A model generated the notes under the pieces. It did no database searches and had not been told where the DNA came from. It saw only the letters and a list, made by a program, of their open reading frames with translations. From NCBI GenBank assembly GCA_947168525.1, contig CAMVMG010000021.1, positions 1 to 35,778 on the forward strand: a stretch of DNA of 35,778 nt, read 5' to 3'. The position numbers and the translations under genes were made by a program. Positions 32,677-35,778 of the stretch are shown in pieces. Origin of the DNA: an uncultured Bacteroidales bacterium. GTDB taxonomy: Bacteria; Bacteroidota; Bacteroidia; Bacteroidales; UBA932. Each line of letters opens with the position of its first letter. Within the stretch, counting starts at the first letter, position 1.

Positions 32677-35439
32677 ATGAAGACAAGAACGCCATATCTA
32701 TTGATATTTTTGCTCACTGCTTTTCTGGCAGGATGCGTCAAGGAGATTCCCGGGCAGGAAGAGCCGCTACTTCCCGTGCCGGAAGGGGAGGCCCTTCTTA
32801 CCTTCAGTCTGCGCTTCCCGGAGCCGGTAATCCTGGGCCCCGCCACCAAGGCGATGGCCGATACCCCTAACATCACGTCTATCAAGATAGCCGTGTTCGG
32901 TAGTTCCGGCTTCCTCAAGGAATACCGCGATGTGGAAAGTTTTACGACGGGCGCGACCAACGGTCCTTCCCCTGTTTATACCTTCCGCACCAAAATGAAT
33001 CTGACAGACAGTAAGAACCTCCGGATCCATATCATCGCCAACGGACCGGACAAACTTCCCTGGCTGTACGAAGATGCCGCGCTTTGCTCGGCAGCCTATA
33101 CCTCTGGAACGCAGGACGCCTATTGGTGCCGTTTCATCCTGCCCAACGGCGTAATGGCCAAGCGGGAGTACAACGCAACCACGCAGGCCATGGAATACGT
33201 CAAAAGACAGGATCCGGTGGACGAGCAGTGGTATTTTGTGGTGGATGACTCTGTAGAAGCCCTTTTCCAGAATCTTCCGCTTGTCCGTAATTTTGCCAAG
33301 TTTACGGTGGAATCTACCACCCCGCAGCTGGTATTGAATCCCACCACCACGGTGGCGGTAGTCAATATTCCTGACCGGGGGAGTGTGGCCCCGTATAATC
33401 CGGAAACCTCCCAGTTCATGTCCAACTACAAGGATATCTCCTATACGGATATGATTAACGAGTATCCCGGATACACGCCGGACAATATGGTGCTCGTCCA
33501 AACCGATCCCAGTACCGTGCCTTTTACAAACGGCACTATTTATATGTATGAGCGGCCCATTCCCACAAGTAACCCTACCTACCTGATCATACACGGAACC
33601 TACTATCCCAAGGTCCTGGACGGGGAGGGTAAGCCCACCTATGATGCAAACCATAACCTTGTGGTGGACACTTCCAGTCCCACAGATTGTTATTACCGCA
33701 TAGACCTTACGGACGACAACGGATATTATGCCGTTTACAGGAATTTCCGTTACAAAATCAAGATTACGGGCGTCGCCAAGGCCGGAGCCAGTACGCCTGC
33801 GGTGGCTGGTAGCACGGGCGGCAGCGGAGATGTCTCACAATCTACGGAAACCCAAGGCCTGACGGATATTTCTGACGGATATGGCCGTATCATGGTGGAA
33901 TATACTTCCAAGACGCTGGTGGAAACGACTGCGGAGGTAACGTTGAAGTACAAGTTTATCCCGGATGTAGAACAGGACGTTTCCGCCAACGGTGACGTTA
34001 CCATTACCATCAATCCGGGTGGCTCTGCGGGTGATGTCATCAGCAATACAACGACCATTTCTACGACAGGCCGGACCACGGTCGGCGGAACGGGTCATGG
34101 AATTATTGTCGTAGATACTTCGGACGATCCCCTTGACGGGTTCCGTACAATACGCTTTTCCACGAATGAGCCGGCTGCCCTGAGGAAAAACCAGACCATC
34201 CGCATCAGCGGTCAGGTCGGAGGTGCTACAGGTAAAACCGTGTATCGCGATGTCACCTATTATCTGATGCAACGGCAGAATATGGCTGTCTCCTGCACCC
34301 CCAGCGTAGAGGATGTCATGGGCCAGCCTGTAAATGTGTATATCGGCATTCCCAAGGACCTTCCGGAATCCATGTTCCCGCTGGTGTTCAACATTGAGGC
34401 TGAAAAACTGAGTATCACGCCTTATATTGCTGCAGGCTGGGAAGATGAGAACCTGCCGGTAGAGTCCGGTACCACCTTGGTTCCCGGTAAGAGCTACCCT
34501 TCATTCCATTACAAGCGTACGTTAAGCTACGAAGAATACACCGGAACAGGCCTTTATGCCGGAAAGGGACTCCCTGAAGGAGATGGCGGCCTGGTCATGA
34601 CCTGCCACTTCAAAACCAATAAGGACCAGAGCGCCAGTAATATCTACGTGTCAAACGAGTACTTTAACGAGGGAAGTACGGCGTTTACGAACTATCATGT
34701 GTATAATTTCTCCCAGATGTATTTCTCCAATATGGAGCTGACATCTGTGGGGACCGCCCTAACCTACCGTTTCAATATGGATGCCGAGGATACGGCATAT
34801 AATAATCGGCAGATTACCGTTACGCTGGATGGCCTGGTCCCTGATGGCTCCGGTCAGCTTACTCCGGTATTGGGTTCCTCCAACAAGTATTATTATACGG
34901 TGACCAATTCCTCTAATACGCTCTATCTGAAGACAGAGAGTGGTTTCAACGGAGTTTATTCGGTGAAGTTGGAAACCCGCGACTATCATGCGGCAGAAAG
35001 AGTGAATTCGAGCTTTGTGCAGAAGACGGTAACGGTGTCGGAGTCCGATCTCACATCTGGAGTCAGTCAAGGTTATAATCAGAGTGAGAGCTGGACTATT
35101 GACGATGGAGAAACCATTCAGTTAAGTTTCTCGAGGCTTAATTCCGTAAGTGCGAGTGCGTATTATGGCTACTACGTAGAGCTTTATCAGAATAGCACAA
35201 TGACGATTGAGTGTTCGGCTCCGATGTCTCAGATTCAATTTACTTATTATTATGGTAATTATAGTAATTGTACAATGACTCCGAACGTAGGCAATTATAC
35301 TCATCAGAACAACTCAACAACGGGAACCTGGACAGGTTCTGCATCGAGTGTTCGCATAACTGTCGGAGATAGGGTTAATGGTTATCGAAACATTATTACT
35401 GGTCTCCAAATCACTTATTGGACATACAACGCCAGTTAA
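32677..35439 (+). CDS. very large DUF4906-like lipoprotein, second pilus tip candidate
   Basis: 920 residues. Lipobox AFLAGC (C20); ATKAM at 56-60; SIKIAVFGSSGFLKEYRDV and NLRIHIIANGPDKLPW are typical of the DUF4906/Mfa-type N-terminal lobe (compare the FYVYAIANYPG segment of the preceding protein). Repeating beta-rich segments follow. The last 115 residues or so (from ESWTIDDGETIQLSF) form a separate Tyr/Ser/Asn-rich piece encoded by visibly A+T-rich DNA. As the last gene of the operon and 14 bases after the previous one, it may be an alternative or cooperating tip adhesin. A strong terminator follows 10 bases after the stop. Confidence 0.8.
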   Translation: MKTRTPYLLIFLLTAFLAGCVKEIPGQEEPLLPVPEGEALLTFSLRFPEPVILGPATKAMADTPNITSIKIAVFGSSGFLKEYRDVESFTTGATNGPSPVYTFRTKMNLTDSKNLRIHIIANGPDKLPWLYEDAALCSAAYTSGTQDAYWCRFILPNGVMAKREYNATTQAMEYVKRQDPVDEQWYFVVDDSVEALFQNLPLVRNFAKFTVESTTPQLVLNPTTTVAVVNIPDRGSVAPYNPETSQFMSNYKDISYTDMINEYPGYTPDNMVLVQTDPSTVPFTNGTIYMYERPIPTSNPTYLIIHGTYYPKVLDGEGKPTYDANHNLVVDTSSPTDCYYRIDLTDDNGYYAVYRNFRYKIKITGVAKAGASTPAVAGSTGGSGDVSQSTETQGLTDISDGYGRIMVEYTSKTLVETTAEVTLKYKFIPDVEQDVSANGDVTITINPGGSAGDVISNTTTISTTGRTTVGGTGHGIIVVDTSDDPLDGFRTIRFSTNEPAALRKNQTIRISGQVGGATGKTVYRDVTYYLMQRQNMAVSCTPSVEDVMGQPVNVYIGIPKDLPESMFPLVFNIEAEKLSITPYIAAGWEDENLPVESGTTLVPGKSYPSFHYKRTLSYEEYTGTGLYAGKGLPEGDGGLVMTCHFKTNKDQSASNIYVSNEYFNEGSTAFTNYHVYNFSQMYFSNMELTSVGTALTYRFNMDAEDTAYNNRQITVTLDGLVPDGSGQLTPVLGSSNKYYYTVTNSSNTLYLKTESGFNGVYSVKLETRDYHAAERVNSSFVQKTVTVSESDLTSGVSQGYNQSESWTIDDGETIQLSFSRLNSVSASAYYGYYVELYQNSTMTIECSAPMSQIQFTYYYGNYSNCTMTPNVGNYTHQNNSTTGTWTGSASSVRITVGDRVNGYRNIITGLQITYWTYNAS

Positions 35440-35448
35440 CCAAAACAC

Positions 35449-35481
35449 GAGGGCAATCCCAAAAGGTTGCCCTCTGCTTTT
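35449..35481 (+). terminator. rho-independent terminator of the pilus operon
   Basis: Perfect 8-bp stem GAGGGCAA (35449-35456) and TTGCCCTC (35467-35474) with a 10-base loop, followed by TGCTTTTC, ten bases after the stop of the last pilus gene. Confidence 0.8.
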
Positions 35482-35497
35482 CACGGCCGATGCCAGT

Positions 35498-35525
35498 TTC
35501 CAAGGGCAAAATTTTGCCCTTGGAA
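35498..35525. terminator. 28-bp perfect palindrome between convergent genes
   Basis: Each arm is TTCCAAGGGCAAAA or its complement; the whole is exactly self-complementary from 35498 to 35525. As RNA it folds the same way on both strands, so it may act as a second or bidirectional terminator between the pilus operon and the leftward gene. It lacks a flanking T run. Its core GGGCAA/TTGCCC repeats that of the neighbouring terminator. Confidence 0.55.
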
Positions 35526-35563
35526 CGCCCTAAAATGCTCTACAATCCAGTTCCGGTAGGCGC

Positions 35564-35778
35564 CTAGTGCAGTTCCGCAATATCTTCCGGAGACAGGCCG
35601 GTCTTTGCACAGACATCATCAATGGAAGCTCCGTCCTTCAGCAGGGCAATGGCGAGCTTGACTCTCTTCAGCATAGAGGCTTCGCCGATGGTTTCGCCCT
35701 CGGCCCTTCCCTCGGCCCTTCCCTCGGCAAGGGTGACCCTGCGGAAATAGTTTTCCACATTCTGGATGTCGCGCATTT
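35564..35778 (-). CDS. C-terminal end of Rpn/PD-(D/E)XK nuclease-family transposase-like protein (partial)
   Basis: About 71 codons; the 5' part lies beyond the right edge, and the internal ATG at 35776 is probably not the start. The visible part has NVENYFRR, then the EGRAEGRAEGE run typical of the charged linker near the C-terminus of Rpn-type proteins, then a helical end SIDDVCAKTGLSPEDIAELH resembling a small HTH. The run is encoded by a 12-base DNA repeat around 35697-35730. Such proteins promote RecA-independent recombination and are frequent in Bacteroidales. The catalytic domain is not in view, so activity cannot be judged. Confidence 0.65.
   Translation of the reverse strand, partial: MRDIQNVENYFRRVTLAEGRAEGRAEGETIGEASMLKRVKLAIALLKDGASIDDVCAKTGLSPEDIAELH

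Noticed and set aside
1..35778. CRISPR arrays, tRNA or rRNA genes, IS elements or an integrase marking an island
   Set aside because: No regularly spaced repeats, cloverleaf-like tRNA sequences, transposase with flanking repeats or integrase were seen; only the partial Rpn-like gene at the right edge hints at mobility.

Overview
The window looks like a chromosome segment of a gut-type Bacteroidales bacterium. The evidence is a type V (FimA/Mfa-like) pilus locus, AraC-type membrane regulators, Phd/YefM antitoxin logic, and several start regions preceded by the Bacteroidetes promoter pattern TTG-N19/20-TAnnTTTG instead of strong Shine-Dalgarno sites. Genus cannot be fixed from the sequence alone.

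Left end (1-6300): a leftward defence operon. An MmeI-like single-chain restriction-modification gene is split by a frameshift near 4860. It is followed by mcrB with two PUA/EVE-like reader segments and by mcrC, which runs off the window edge. Between this operon and the next gene lie a long inverted repeat and a small ORF ending in a VICVSG-type tail.

6300-12426: a rightward lipoprotein with a fimbrillin-like front half and Gly-rich beta-helix-type repeats, followed by hairpins. Then comes a rightward four-gene cluster: a TPR sensor histidine kinase, a stand-alone receiver protein, a kinase-less TPR membrane protein of matching layout, and a two-helix membrane protein.

12449-18736 (leftward): a YefM/YoeB-like module whose toxin-like gene carries a large C-terminal extension. 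Upstream of it is a regulatory block transcribed in the order fimbrillin-like lipoprotein, polytopic membrane AraC regulator, stand-alone receiver, (own promoter) OmpA-like periplasmic protein, single-span AraC regulator with a Pro/Ala-rich tether. Three of the four junctions are one to ten bases or overlap.

19032-35481 (rightward): the pilus operon, divergent from the regulatory block. It holds an OmpA-DUF3575-like outer-membrane protein, a DUF5119/Mfa2-like lipoprotein, six tandem fimbrillin paralogs, a larger fimbrillin-like lipoprotein and two very large DUF4906-like tip candidates, and it ends in a clear terminator. GC-rich hairpins of related sequence separate several of the pilin genes. 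A partial Rpn-like PD-(D/E)XK nuclease/transposase gene enters from the right edge.

Working model (inference): the divergent block is a feedback circuit in which periplasmic look-alikes of pilus parts (a pilin-like lipoprotein and an OmpA-like protein) report assembly state to two membrane-tethered AraC regulators and to receiver-only proteins, controlling the multi-pilin operon.
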